From the NCBI GenBank assembly GCA_936450465.1, contig OW388302.1:60858328-60922327 (forward strand): DNA of 64,000 bases, written 5' to 3'. This document shows, in pieces, positions 21,304 to 33,084 of the stretch (position 1 is its first letter; the number at the start of each line of letters is the position of its first letter). The translations under genes were made by a program, and so were the position numbers. The notes below the pieces were generated by a model, which saw only the letters and a list, made by a program, of their open reading frames with translations, searched no databases and was not told where the DNA came from. Origin of the DNA: Gibbula magus (taxonomy: Eukaryota; Mollusca; Gastropoda; Trochida; Trochidae).

Positions 21304-23554
21304 GTTGCAGTTGCTGTAACGGGATGTTCTCGTTCTTTGGACATTCATTCCCAGACCGTAGCGATCGTGCTGGATGATATAGATGTATCAGCTCTTGCAA
21401 GTATGAAGGAGCATTTCCATGTAGGGTCCTGAAAGTGTAGGTTAAAATTGTATGTTCTCTTCGAACAGGGTAGCCAGGGCAGGTTTTCCAGAATAACAGT
21501 TTACGACTTTAACGAGCAGTCATGCATATATATTTCACACAAACAACTTTTGCGAGTTTATTTTCTTTTGTTGAAAACTGTTCAATAATGCATAGGTCAT
21601 TGGTAGTATGTTTTCACTAGAAATGTGAACCTGTGTGGTTGATTGACAAACAACAACAACAAAAGACACCAACAATACAAATGAACTAGGACTGGGTAGG
21701 GAAACTACACTGTTTTGTTAACTTAGATGTACCTGTCTCGCACATGTTGTCCAGGTGCTTATAGGTCATCAAAGAAAATGTAGATAAAGAGAAGTATATG
21801 GATAATTGCTTCTTTATGCAGGATATCCGACAGTTCGAATATAAACAGTGTCTTGTATCGCTATCAATTGATCAAATACTGTAGATTCTTCTAGCAGTAG
21901 CACGTTTTTTTACATATCATTTTGTCTCAAATTTGCTGATTATAATTAAAGTGTATACAATATATTGTTGGGTTGAAAGGTAAGACATCCCTAATAAGCC
22001 ATATCCATAGAAAACGGTTATCAGTATAGGCAAACATGGTGAGACTTACACAGTGAAAAAATTATGAAACCTTTTGTGCGAGGTAGATTTGTAGGTCACA
22101 TGTCATTTTCAGAAAGCCAAATGGCTGACCATTCAATAATAGTGCCATAAATAAAGGTACATCCATTGTGTTGTTTGGGGTCACATATGTTAAACGTTAT
22201 AAATTGTGTTATGTAATCGGGAAGTACTGACTGTTGCAGAAAATTTCCATTTTGATCTCATTCGACTAAGTATATTGACGATATAAAGGTAAAAGTAGTG
22301 AGTTCTGGACAATGTACCGCATGTGGCGCAAGCCAGACAATGAACCGCATGTGGCGCAAACCAATGAGTCAAACGTAATTTTGGAATCTTATTTATAACA
22401 GACAGTCTGATAAATTTTGGTTGATCATGTTTAATATGTCATATAATAACTGTGCATGTAAATAGTTTCGGATTCTGCACATGCATAATAATGTTACTCT
22501 ATTGTAATTGGAAACTAGTAATTATGATATATTTCGTGATTCGTGATAAATATGCAAGCCCAGTGAATTTTATTTGCACTGTAACAACACATATGGTGAG
22601 TCGGAACGTATTAAAGCCTAATAAAATTTGATGAAACACAATGGATGCACCTTTAAACTCTTCTCTGAGTGTTTAGGTGTCGCTATAACATTTAGATTAC
22701 TTTCACTACCTTCAAGCGGCCATTTTATTGTGAACACCGCTTTAGAATTATCTTTATTGGTTCAGGAGTACTGGTTACAGGAATTGCGCAACACAATTAC
22801 ACAGCCATCACTCTTTGACTTGTGGCCGTTACCGAGCCGAGTTTAGTGTGGGGAAATTCGTCCAGTAGGCTGAACGACAACACATCTTAATAATATTTGT
22901 TTAATTATTGCTTATTGTACATTTCGGGATTAATATTTTGTGTTTAAGCGTTTGTTAACAAAATCTTCTATCTAACGTTTAAGCAGTGTATTCAGTTCAA
23001 TAACATACGGACGTAACAAGGTTACATTTGGGATAACACTACCGTCGATAGTACAACGTCTTGTAGTCTCATGCAGGATTCGAACCCACGTCGTCAGAGT
23101 AAGGCAACTATCGCCATCACTTACCATAGCAACAGCTTACCACACGACCTCGAGGAATGGGACTCGGCCCGAAAAAGTACAAGAATTTGTATTATTGAAG
23201 GGAGTGTTATCCTAAATGTAACCTTGTTATATTTCTCTACTATCTAAATGGCATGTATTTCTAAATATACGAACGGCTAAGTGATATTTTCGTCTTTTTG
23301 AGGATCAATTATTAATGTACTTTATCGATTATTTGGAGTGTCAATTATCTCAGAGTGTGTTAACAGCATAAGGTTAAGTCAAGATATGGGTGTACTTACA
23401 ATATCAGAGATCATCCCTAAATATTGTATTCAATCAAAAAACATTAAAGTGTTTTTATTGTGAATGATTAATCATTTTAATGATGACTAGATGCGTCGCA
23501 TATCGACTTGTTTACAAGTCGTTTCAACAGTCGAAAAGACTTGTAAACAAGTCG

Positions 23555-23623
<69 letters not shown>

Positions 23624-24479
23624 TATATATATATATATGTGCGATATTGCAGATTCGCTCTATGAATTTGGTAAACACTGTGATCGATGCAGCAGTCTCT
23701 GAATCAGAAACAACATTAACGCGAACAATTGGCCGGCTGTAAACAAAGAAAGAAGCACGAGGAGTGACACATAACACGATGGGCAACGGCTACCAGGGGA
23801 ATTATCAACCAGTAGAATTCCAAAAAGCATCTATTGTCACAAAGCAAAATAACAACAGGTGAATTATTCAACGGATATTGTGATTCCACTTGATATGTGG
23901 CTCTATGAACCCACAAGAGACTTCTTCAATGAGTTCAATAAACATCTAAAGGTTAATTGTGGACGTCCGCAGGGGTTCCACCTAATGTTCTCTATGGAAG
24001 GATCATCACATGAAGTATTCAGTGAAGCTTGTTTTGTGTGTTTACCTGGTATCGCTATCAACCATCTGATGACAGAGAGCGATCTTTCTACCAATCGTTG
24101 GTTCTCTTCTACATAGTATTGAACTGGATAATTCAACGAGGTTGGTTTTCGGGTAAGAGGATCTAACAAACGCGCAAGATATCTTAATAACATTATTTTT
24201 TGTCTGTAATGCCTAGAGAGAGCGTAAACTACTTGTCAAGGGAAGTGACACCTAGAAATAAATTGAGTATTTCTATAAACCTCTCTTTACCAAAGAGCAT
24301 CTCACATGATGTGACTTGTGGTAATGAAATATGATAGCTCGAGTCTTTAAAGAACTGCCAGAGTGACGAAAATTGGATTTTTACTTGCACGAATAACGCG
24401 TAATTGGAACTCTTCGTTTTTATATTCTACAAAAGAACACTCTGCTAAATTGAGTATAGAAAAATACAACTTTAAGGAA
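21304..24479 (+). other. Upstream flank of gene copy 2, no recognised gene
   Basis: Aligned with 76-3374. It holds the long TTAA-element relative (about 21890-22850), the tRNA-like element (about 23060-23190), the foldback with an expanded TA microsatellite (23470-23638), and the coding-like tract (23859-24116), which here is a longer open frame than in unit 1. Confidence 0.6.
23470..23638 (+). repeat. Foldback sequence and long TA microsatellite (unit 2)
   Basis: Same arrangement as 2252-2381, but the TA tract is about 80 bp with one AATAAAT interruption. Confidence 0.8.
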
Positions 24480-24831
24480 ATGGACAGGCGTGAACTTCAG
24501 AAAACGAAATCTTTATTTTCATATAGGAACATGATGATGATTATTTTGCACATTCTCTTCCTCCTGCCCTCTGTGACGTCATTATGTCCTTTGATCTACG
24601 CCGAGAGACTATTTGACTATGATGACAAAAAGATTTCCCAAAATTTGATAAGGATTATGACTGGTCTGAGCAAGTCGGAATGTATCCATCAGTGTTACAA
24701 TGAGACGTTTTGCAACAGCGTCCACTTCAACCCTTCTGGGTCAACTTGTTCGTGCCTCAGAGAGAAGTTCAAGGACACATCAGTCTCAACCGTTCCTGAG
24801 ATCGGGCACACGCTCTTTCAGCTGAGAAAAC
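24480..24831 (+). CDS. PAN-EB-PAN secreted protein, copy 2, exon 1
   Basis: Exon 1 of the second gene (24480-24831, 26721-26855, 35977-36236; 747 nt, 248 residues). It has the same length, same start context and same donor (AAAAC|GTGAGT) as copy 1. Signal peptide core MMMIILHILFLLPSVTS, then the PAN domain with all six cysteines conserved. Differences from copy 1 include K3R, E10K, T11S, V28L, T59I, T66S and N108I; none removes a cysteine, frame or splice site. Intron 2 is about 9.1 kb because of an antisense LINE, so expression could differ from copy 1 even though the protein is intact. Confidence 0.8.
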
Positions 24832-26334
24832 GTGAGTTACAACACTAAAATTTATTATATTCACTGTTAAATAGTGCTTTTTTCCAGTGAAACCTAAGTT
24901 GACATTTTATATTTTAAAATGTTGCTATTTTTAAACCCATTGCCCCTACAAGAATTCTGCATGTGTATGGTTATCACATATGTAGGTCACATACAGGTTT
25001 TCACACGTTTTGGTGAGTACAATACCTGAGGAGGTCCCGTGATATTTTACACTGTAAAAGTCATCAAGTAGTTTCACTAATCCAAATGTCACGCCCCAGC
25101 TGCTAGTTTCTATACAAAGATTATATATACAACAAAAATCAGTTCAAAATTGTCCAACCCTCAGGTCTCATATAGAGAAATACGATTGTCGAAGAAATCA
25201 CAAGCCATGGGTCGAAAGCTAGGTTGTGAATTGTGAATATATCATCGTGATTTCTTCGACAATTTATTTCTCACGTGACCGCGACACCTGTGTATTATAT
25301 ATTCACTGTTAAATAGTGTTTCTTTCGAATGAAACCTAACTTGATTGTTTATACGCCATTCAAATTGAGTATATTCACTGTTGAATAATGTATCTTTGTA
25401 TATGAAACCTAACTTGTTTTTTGTATATTTAAAAGTTTATATATTCTTAAATCCATTGTCATAGACACTTTTTCAAATATGTTTATCAATTAATTTCTAT
25501 TACTAATTATAATGTCACTAACCTGTTCGTTTCTATAAATATATACAATTCTAATCTGTATCTAGTCTCTGCATTTGGACATTAATTAAGCGACACCCGA
25601 ATTTGTCAACTGTTCATAAGTTCTACTTCCGACTACCATCACAGCCAGTCAGGAATGTGTTCGATCGACTTTGTCGTAAAAGCTAAACATATTGAGTAAG
25701 GGAACCAACCCAAGTTTAATTATCTTACACCTTTTATCACATCACTTTAAAAGTGCATTTTAAGGAACCGTGACTACCATGAATTTCATGTAATTCCTTT
25801 TTGTTTTCATAGTATGAGGAGGGGCATTCTCTTCCTACAAAGGTTACTCCCTTCAGATTTCCGACCCTAGCCTCTGTTCTATTTCGCGTGCAGAAGCAAA
25901 ATCCCCTAGCTTTGGAAAGCAGAATTTCATACTGTATTCATGCTTCTTAACCAATGAAAACTCATCTTTCAGTGACCATGTCGATCGAGTGATTTCAAAG
26001 ATCTAGGCATTTTACTCTTAAGGGTCTTGCTCATTAGCATGTGTCCTTCGAATATGTCTGATGTAAATAACACAAATGAACTTTTTTTGGTATTTGTCTC
26101 TGATTTGGTCTACTTCACCTCAGGTGTTTGGTCATTTTCAATTTGTCTTTATTTCAACTGCAATTTCGAGAAAATAATATTTGTAAAGAAGTCTTTTCAA
26201 ATGTATTACAAAGTCCCTTTGTGCAGAGAAGGTAGTTTCTTAGAATTTCATGAATCAGTTTTTTGCTTTTCATTTTGAGTATTTCATGTTTCATTATGAG
26301 TTTTTTGTGTTTCAATTTGAGTTTATCGTGTTTT
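24832..26334 (+). other. Intron 1, first part, unit 2
   Basis: Aligned with 3727-5590, lacking the poly-C tract. It includes the hammerhead-like remnant at 25180-25265, bracketed by a perfect inverted repeat TTGTCGAAGAAATCAC / GTGATTTCTTCGACAA. No coding sequence. Confidence 0.6.
25180..25265 (+). repeat. Penelope 3'-end / hammerhead remnant, unit 2
   Basis: GGGTCGAAAGCTAGGTTGTG and flanks match 4066-4152. The stem III palindrome seen in unit 1 (AGCTAGCT) is broken here by C to G. The conserved CTGATGA half is absent. Confidence 0.5.
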
Positions 26335-26705
26335 ATCGAGTATTATTCAAGTAATGTCCCTCTTGTGCGAAGTATTATTCAAGTAATGTCCCTCTGGTGC
26401 GGGGTATTATTCAAGTAATGTCCCTCTGGTGCGTGTTAAAATTCAAATAATGTCCCTTTGTGTGGAATATTATTCAAGTAATGTCCCTCTGGTGCAACTA
26501 TAATTCAAGCAATGTCCCTTTGTGCGGACTATAATTCAAGTAATATCCTCTGCTGTCACTATTATTCAAGTAATTTCCTCTGTTGCGACTATATTTCAAG
26601 TAATGTCCCTCTGGTGCGGACTGTGCTCAGTTAATGTCCCTCTTGTGCGGACTATAATTCAAGTAATATCCTCTGTTGCGACCATAATTCAAGTAATGCC
26701 CCTTT
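26335..26705 (+). repeat. ~32-bp minisatellite in intron 1 (unit 2)
   Basis: Same family as 5595-6110, about 11 copies. It runs up to within 16 bp of exon 2, so a deletion has removed the spacer and TTAA element present in unit 1. The splice acceptor polypyrimidine tract (CTTTGTTTTTCCATTTAAG) is only just retained. Confidence 0.85.
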
Positions 26706-26720
26706 GTTTTTCCATTTAAG

Positions 26721-26855
26721 CTGACGCGGCACCAGGATCGGAATGTGAGGAGGATTTGGACTGTGCTTCCCTCCCAAACTCCCAATGTCACGAAGCGCGT
26801 TGCAGGTGCGACCAGGGATATGACGAGGACGGGGCCAGATGTAGAATATTGTCCG
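26721..26855 (+). CDS. PAN-EB-PAN secreted protein, copy 2, exon 2
   Basis: 135-nt phase-1/phase-1 exon, acceptor CATTTAAG|CTGACG and donor GTCCG|GTAGGA. Six cysteines at the same spacing as copy 1; the only residue change is Val to Ala after the second cysteine (DLDCASLPN). Confidence 0.8.
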
Positions 26856-26876
26856 GTAGGACAATTATTTTGCTTT

Positions 26877-28168
26877 GACAATGGATAAATGGATGATGGA
26901 TGGATGGATGATGAATGATGGATGGATGAATGGATGGATGATGATGGATGATGGTTGGATGGATGACGGATGATCGATGGATGATGGATGGATGATGGAT
27001 GGATAATGGATGGATGGGTGATGGATGATGTAATTGAGAATGATGAGCTGTGGATTCGTCGAACGAATCCACTGCTACGAATGCATTCTCCATATATGAC
27101 GTCATTAAACATGCATATGTGATTATTTTATATTGGTGGATAGATGACTGGATGGATGATGGATGATTGTATGGATGGATGGATGGGTGATGAATGGATG
27201 AAGGATGATGGATGGATGGATGAGTGGATGGATGATGGATGATTGTATGGATAGATGGATGGATGGATGGATGGATGGATTGGTGATGAATGGATGGATG
27301 GATGATGGATTGATGGATGAAAGATGATGGATAGATGGATGAATGGATGGATGATGGATGATTGTATGGATGGATGGATGGGTGATGAATGGATGATGGG
27401 TGATGGATGAATGGATGATGGATGATTGATGATGGATGATGGATGATGGATGGATGATTGGATGGATTGACAGCCAAAACTCTGCCTTTCCATGCCTTCC
27501 GCATTACAAGACTTGAATAGAACGCGGGATTCTTACTGACAAACAATCCTAAAGTTTCTAATAGCGTTGTGTGGCCTAATGGCTACAAGCTCTAACTACC
27601 AAGTGAAGGGTTGCATGTTCGACTCCAGGTTCATGCATCACAAAAATTAATTTGTCTAGTTAGAGATATTTTATGATACAGATACACCAAGACAAAAAAC
27701 ATCAATCTCGAAAAATGTACTCGATTACCGAAAATGTCTAAACCTAACACCCCTCCTGACTGGGACAGTCAATGACCATTAGATTCCTAAATAATAATCA
27801 ACTGATAACACAATAGAGTGACGTCATGACCATGGATTAAGAATGGATAATGGATGGATGGGTGATGGATGGATGGATGATGGATAGAAGATGGGTGATG
27901 GATGGATGGATGATGGATGATGGATGGATGAATGGATGGATGATGGATGGATTGTTGGGTGGATAATGGATGGATGAAGGATGATGGATAGTTGATGGAT
28001 AGTTGATGGATGGTTGATGGATGATGGATGGATGATGGATGGATAATGAATGAATGATGGTTGATGGATGGATGAAGGATGATGGATGGATGATGGATGA
28101 TGGATGATGGATGGATGAATGATGGATGGATAACGGATGGATAATGGATGGATGATGGTTGATGGATG
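26877..28168 (+). repeat. (GATG)n-like arrays, intron 2 left part, with SINE
   Basis: GATG-type blocks at 26877-27030, 27136-27472 and 27835-28168. Between the last two is a tRNA-Arg-derived SINE-like element (27562-27830; GTGGCCTAATGGCTACAAGC and a mutated B box ATGTTCGACTCC). The block at 27136-27472 is absent from unit 1 but resembles 35006-35318, so array sequence has been copied across the LINE insertion. Confidence 0.85.
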
Positions 28169-28228
28169 GTATCAATCTTTATTTCTGTACTTAGAAGGCC
28201 ACAGGCCTGTAGTACAATCAATGGTAGA

Positions 28229-31200
28229 TCACATGATAAAATCAGTTGCATTCATAATATTCTTTCTAAATAACATTGCATAATAGATATACATTGCAAG
28301 GTTCTGTAATAACTGAGTATTGGTATTTGTTAACAATGACAATAATTTTGTTCTATCTGGGTGGTTAAAATAGTAAGGTTTAAGATATTTTATCCGTAGA
28401 TTCTTATAGACAGGGCAGGTTAATAAGAAGTGTAGCTCGTCTTCCACAGCGTTCATATTACAAACTTTACATATTCTATTTTTTCTTTCAATACCTTTAT
28501 ATCTTCCAGTTTCAACAAACAATTCATGTGATGAGCAACGAAAACGGGCTAAGGCATTACGGAACTTTTTAACATCAACTTTTGAAAGATAGCTTTCAAG
28601 AAATATTTCAGATTTCCATTCTCTATAATATATACATTTTGTTGATAATGTCATGGATTCTGCCCAGGATTGTAAATATATATCTTTCATTCTTTGAGTT
28701 ATTGAGATGATAAATTCTGATTGTGACTGAACACTTTGATTGTACCAAATATGACCATATCCTATTTTGTTGAGAAGCTCTCTAATATCAGTCACCCAAT
28801 TTCTTTTACCATTTTTATCATACAGTTTCATCATATTATAACATTTTTTTGGATATCTATGAAGCGGCATATTCAACAACCTTATCCAGTATTTAACAGC
28901 TCTAATTGAGGAATAAATGAACAGCGGGAATCTGCCTAATTCTCCATAGACCATTGTGCTACAAGTGCTTGGTTTGACGCCTAGGAACTTTTTGCATGCA
29001 TATAAATGAACCTTTTCTATGTTGTCATGTTGTGCCAATCCCCATATTTCAGATCCATATAACAGTATTGGGCTTATCTTCATATCAAATATTTTAAAAT
29101 AGGTATTAAAGGACATCTCACCTAAAAGTCGCATATTTCTGTATATACCTATTAAGACTTTCATGGCTTGTGTTGAGGCCTGTTTGGTATGAAAAGACCA
29201 AGATAGATTATTAGAGAAACATACACCTAAGTACTTATAAGCGCTGGTAGTTTGAAGACGTTCTCCCTTATAAAACCATTTTTCATTTTTGGATAGTTTT
29301 CCACCCCTTTTAAAAACAATTATTTTGGTTTTCTCTCTATTGACATTCAATTTATATTGATCAGAGAACGTACCTAATTCATTTATTTGTTTCTGAAGCC
29401 CGCTTATGGTACTAGAGAATAGTGCAATGTCGTCGGCGAAAAGTAACAGGAATAGTTGAACTGTATCTGGGTGTAATTGGATTCCATTCGTACATGTATT
29501 ACATATTTGCTCTGCTAATTCGTTAATGAAAAAACTAAACAAAAAGGGGCTTAAGATACAACCTTGTCTAACGCCAAGTTGACTAATAAAGGGTTCAGAC
29601 ATTTCATGATTATTTCTCACACGTACTTTTACATTTTGATAAATACTTTCCAACATTTTACTCATTTTACTACTTATTCCATGCGTTTGCAAGAGATTCC
29701 AAAGTTTATTTCTCTGTACAGAGTCAAATGCCTTCGCAAAATCTACAAATAGTGCATAAAACTTTCCTCCTTTCGAACTAAGATATTTTTGTATAAGAGA
29801 ATGAAGAATGAAAATATTATCTGTAGTAGTGTAACCTTCCCGGAAACCTGCTTGTCCTTCATATATCTTGTCCATAGCATCCGCCCACTTAACCAATCTT
29901 TTGTTGATAATATAAGTGAATAATTTACCGAAGACACTAAGTACAGTAATTCCACGGTAATTATTAGGGTCGTTTCGATCACCTTGTTTATAAATTGGGA
30001 CAAGTAATCCAACTGACCAAGATTCTGGGAAATCCCCACTTTCAAGTATAACATTGAATATTAATTCCAGATATGGAATTATTAGGTCCGATGAGTGTTT
30101 GAAAAATTCTGGGATAATATTGTCAATACCTGGAGATTTATTACACTTGAGATGTTGTATACTATTCAGGATTTCCTCCCTACTTATCGGGGCATCTAAT
30201 ATGTCAGAGGCAATATCTGATACTGGTGTATGTTCTGTGCTGTCTTGTCTTAGTGTATCTTGTTCATTGTGGGAAGTTGAAAATAAAGACTCGAAATAAT
30301 TGTACCATTCGTCAATTTCGATGTTGTTATTTTCACTGTTTTTTCCATTTAGTGTTTTCAATTCGTACCAAAATATTTTTGAATCATTGATATTGTCTTC
30401 TAATATTTTCCTCTTTTGTTGGATGTATGTCTTTCTTTTTTCAGAGCAGGTATTATTATATTTATTTCTGGCGTTATGATAATTTTCTAAGGAGTCTTCT
30501 GTTTTATATTTTCGAAAAATGTTCAGTAATTTGCACCTTTCCTTTTTCAGATGATCACATTCACTATCGTACCACTTTTCTGTATTTCTGTGTTTTGCAA
30601 CAGTACATATCCGCTTTTTCATATCTGAAGCAGCTAGACACAATGCCCCTACAATAAAATGTACACTTTGGTTAATATTTGTAAATACCATATCAACAGA
30701 TTTGTCAAGTAAATCTTGAGCATGTTCAGATAATAAATTATTCCGGAATTGGGACAGATTATCATTATTCCATACATATTTGGTTGGTTTGTTGTCTGTG
30801 TTTTGCTGTCTTTGATTACCCTGGTAAAGTGAATAATGCGCACATAAATCTAAAGTCAATGGGAGGTGTGATGATTCAGCTCTAGTTGGTATATCAAAAT
30901 CTATGACTTGTTTAAACATATCTGCTGAGGTTAGGATGTAATCTATCACACTTGTGCCATTCCTGCTTATAAATGTAAACTCTCCTAATCTAGTATCCTT
31001 ACCGCATCTGCCATTTAAGATATGAATATTTAAAATACTACAAAGGTCTAATAGACATCTACCAAAATGGTTAACAACTTTGTCGCAGGAGAACCGTTCA
31101 AGATCGAAGTGGTCTAATATAAAGTCCCACATAGAATGATTCTTACTTTCAGTGTAATCAATTATGTTATCTTCAACAAAGTCTGGTAGAGTTGCAGTGC

Positions 31201-31792
31201 GAGCATTAAAGTCACCTCCACAAAGCAAATAGATATCTGGTAAAACTGATATTATGTCCAACAGTTTCTCCTGGAAAATTGTAATACCATTTTTACAATT
31301 TACACTGGATTTATTATACCACGAAGATCCCTCTGGTTGTATATAGACACAGCTATACAAAAGTTCTCTATCGATATCAAATAGTGATTTATCAAAAAGT
31401 ATGAAGATTGCATTTTCTGTAATTTTGTGCCATTTTATGTGTCTAGATATTGATTTTTTTATCATAACAATTATACCTCCAGAGAGTCTTCCTGTTGAGG
31501 CTAACTTATCTCCATTTTTATACAAACAATCAAAATCTGGAAACACATCATCTGTACAAGTATCATTACTCCAAGTCTCTGTTAATCCGATAATATCAAA
31601 AGATTTTATGAAAGTAATAAAGTCATTGTCATTTAGTTTCTGTAAAACACCAGATATATTCCAAAATATTAACTTTAACCTTTGACCTGTTGTGTTGTTA
31701 ATAATGTCACTCTCATCCTCGTGAAGCGTCCTACAATCAGTATCGTCAGATCGCGCACATGATGGATCGTTTAGACGGCCCGTGCCCCACCC
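28229..31792 (-). CDS. LINE ORF2: endonuclease-reverse transcriptase
   Basis: This frame is open for 1187 codons from directly after the ORF1 stop codon. It makes the element's DNA by target-primed reverse transcription. The endonuclease starts at about codon 39 ([10 protein letters not shown]), with IGLTETW, GDFNAR (about 193-198), GTSVIDYIL and SSHLPL in place of the usual SDH. RT motifs follow: [35 protein letters not shown] (catalytic Asp), [10 protein letters not shown] and FADDIALF (about 785-792). A C-terminal zinc-finger-like CKVC...HFLLTC lies in the last 80 residues. No ATG exists between the ORF1 stop and the endonuclease core, so expression must depend on stop-codon readthrough or reinitiation, or the stop is a disabling mutation. 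The initial codons before LKLIFWN are linker. Confidence 0.85.
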   Translation of the reverse strand, partial: GWGTGRLNDPSCARSDDTDCRTLHEDESDIINNTTGQRLKLIFWNISGVLQKLNDNDFITFIKSFDIIGLTETWSNDTCTDDVFPDFDCLYKNGDKLASTGRLSGGIIVMIKKSISRHIKWHKITENAIFILFDKSLFDIDRELLYSCVYIQPEGSSWYNKSSVNCKNGITIFQEKLLDIISVLPDIYLLCGGDFNARTATLPDFVEDNIIDYTESKNHSMWDFILDHFDLERFSCDKVVNHFGRCLLDLCSILNIHILNGRCGKDTRLGEFTFISRNGTSVIDYILTSADMFKQVIDFDIPTRAESSHLPLTLDLCAHYSLYQGNQRQQNTDNKPTKYVWNNDNLSQFRNNLLSEHAQDLLDKSVDMVFTNINQSVHFIVGALCLAASDMKKRICTVAKHRNTEKWYDSECDHLKKERCKLLNIFRKYKTEDSLENYHNARNKYNNTCSEKRKTYIQQKRKILEDNINDSKIFWYELKTLNGKNSENNNIEIDEWYNYFESLFSTSHNEQDTLRQDSTEHTPVSDIASDILDAPISREEILNSIQHLKCNKSPGIDNIIPEFFKHSSDLIIPYLELIFNVILESGDFPESWSVGLLVPIYKQGDRNDPNNYRGITVLSVFGKLFTYIINKRLVKWADAMDKIYEGQAGFREGYTTTDNIFILHSLIQKYLSSKGGKFYALFVDFAKAFDSVQRNKLWNLLQTHGISSKMSKMLESIYQNVKVRVRNNHEMSEPFISQLGVRQGCILSPFLFSFFINELAEQICNTCTNGIQLHPDTVQLFLLLFADDIALFSSTISGLQKQINELGTFSDQYKLNVNREKTKIIVFKRGGKLSKNEKWFYKGERLQTTSAYKYLGVCFSNNLSWSFHTKQASTQAMKVLIGIYRNMRLLGEMSFNTYFKIFDMKISPILLYGSEIWGLAQHDNIEKVHLYACKKFLGVKPSTCSTMVYGELGRFPLFIYSSIRAVKYWIRLLNMPLHRYPKKCYNMMKLYDKNGKRNWVTDIRELLNKIGYGHIWYNQSVQSQSEFIISITQRMKDIYLQSWAESMTLSTKCIYYREWKSEIFLESYLSKVDVKKFRNALARFRCSSHELFVETGRYKGIERKNRICKVCNMNAVEDELHFLLTCPVYKNLRIKYLKPYYFNHPDRTKLLSLLTNTNTQLLQNLAMYIYYAMLFRKNIMNATDFIM

Positions 31793-32956
31793 CTAACGGA
31801 GCTGACCTCGTCCCCCGGTACGGGAGGTAGATCTAGTAGATCTGGTCCTAGTGTCCGAGTTCTGTCTTCGATCCTCGGGAGGGTCAGCACGCTCCTGGGT
31901 CCTGTTCTCCTTTGCCTCATGTACAAGTTTATTGCCTTTAAAGTAGTAGCGTGTGTCAGGGTTTTCAGATCTTAGCCTATATAATTCATTCCTTTGGAGC
32001 TTGGTGAGATCATTTGCTATTCCATAGCCTTGGTTTTTAAGCACTTCTCTCAGTTTCACCGAGTGCCACTTGTCCTCCCAATGACACATTCTAATAATTA
32101 TCGGCCTTGTCTTACTTGAATTTCCACTGGGGAGTCGGTGGGCTCTTTCAATATCCCTAGCTACTAAAGGCGGCAAATCAGATTTTGTTTCACGAGCACT
32201 GTTAAGAATCTCCAGAACTTTCCTCTTACTTTCCGTGTATGTCTCATTCCTGCTCTCCGGTACTCCATATAATACCATATTGTTCCTCCTATTCCTCCTC
32301 TCTTGATCTTCTATCTTATCTTCAATAGCACCCAAGTATTCTTCTATATCGTCAGTCTTTTTCTGTATACTAAAGATGTCTTTCTTCAGAACCTCCTGCT
32401 CTTCTTTATTTAGCAATAGCTCCTTTCTAAGATCTGACATCTCAACTTTGAGGGATTTTATGTCCTCTCTAGTGGCAATCATCACCTTAGAAATACGTTC
32501 CTCTGAGTCCTGCATCTGCTTTATTATGCTATCCTTGAGATCATCAAAGTCTTTAGTAGGAGGTCCAGGGTTTGACTCGACGTCTCCTGATAGAAGTAAG
32601 GTAGATTTAAGGACGTACTCACTTGTTGGATACCAATTGTCCAGTTTTCGATCTGTAAACAAAACATGTGACGTCACATACATCGATCTCACATCGTAAA
32701 TCTCTCCAAGTGCACATAATGAAGCCGGCGGAGTCGTGTCTAAGTTCATATCCGTAAGGAAAACCTCCAAGAAGACACTAGAAGACAGGATTGTGATGAG
32801 GAGGGATCCACACAAGAGTAGCCTGTACGACATGTCCATACCCGGCGTCCATTTACATGTCGGCTGGAAGGGTTGCACCTTTTCTATCTGTTTCACTCCT
32901 CTTGGTGGTACAAATTTCCCAATTCGTACTCGCCAGGCATCCAGAGATATCCCCAT
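31793..32956 (-). CDS. LINE ORF1 protein with N-terminal hydrophobic segment and 2A motif
   Basis: 387 residues. Residues 44-69 are hydrophobic (RLLLCGSLLITILSSSVFL), a possible signal or membrane segment. LLLSGDVESNPGP (120-132) is a canonical 2A sequence, D-V-E-x-N-P-G-P, at which ribosomes skip the Gly-Pro bond; the coding bases are 32561-32587. After it come a predicted coiled coil (about 135-220, Glu/Lys/Leu-rich), an RRM-like segment beginning NMVLYGVPES (about 231), and a basic C-terminal part (ARDIERAHRLP..., RPIIIRM..., then an Arg/Asp-rich tail). This is the layout of LINE ORF1 RNA-binding chaperones. Skipping would release the first 131 residues as a separate product. Start chosen as the first in-frame ATG; a later ATG (residue 40 or 42) is also possible. 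Confidence 0.85.
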   Translation of the reverse strand: MGISLDAWRVRIGKFVPPRGVKQIEKVQPFQPTCKWTPGMDMSYRLLLCGSLLITILSSSVFLEVFLTDMNLDTTPPASLCALGEIYDVRSMYVTSHVLFTDRKLDNWYPTSEYVLKSTLLLSGDVESNPGPPTKDFDDLKDSIIKQMQDSEERISKVMIATREDIKSLKVEMSDLRKELLLNKEEQEVLKKDIFSIQKKTDDIEEYLGAIEDKIEDQERRNRRNNMVLYGVPESRNETYTESKRKVLEILNSARETKSDLPPLVARDIERAHRLPSGNSSKTRPIIIRMCHWEDKWHSVKLREVLKNQGYGIANDLTKLQRNELYRLRSENPDTRYYFKGNKLVHEAKENRTQERADPPEDRRQNSDTRTRSTRSTSRTGGRGQLR

Positions 32957-33084
32957 ATTGTTGGATGTATATTTCGTGGTACTTTATGGACTTTGTCAGT
33001 GAAATAACTAAAATTTTACTTGGAGCGAACAGCCAGTGATTCTACTACACAAGGGAGATAAATTCAGATACAGATGTCTACTAC

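Larger units (their letters stand above)
28170..33084 (-). mobile_element. Non-LTR retrotransposon with 2A motif, antisense in intron 2 of copy 2
   Basis: About 4.9-kb element inserted in the GATG array, read right to left: 5' UTR (to 32957), ORF1 (32956-31793), one TAG, ORF2 (31792-28229), and a short 3' tail ending near AATAAAGATTGAT without poly(A). Target duplications cannot be recognised because the target is itself repetitive. It is absent from unit 1, so it inserted after the duplication; both reading frames are free of other stops. Apurinic-type endonuclease plus RT places it in the CR1/L2-type group; the exact clade is not certain. Confidence 0.85.

Noticed and set aside
20234..21400. 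388-codon minus-strand frame and 345-350 codon frames on both strands, as a possible repetitive structural protein
   Set aside because: Three overlapping frames open at once is the signature of a stop-free 30-bp monomer. The flanking part of the frame is broken by a 10-base difference in the unit 1 counterpart (109-118).
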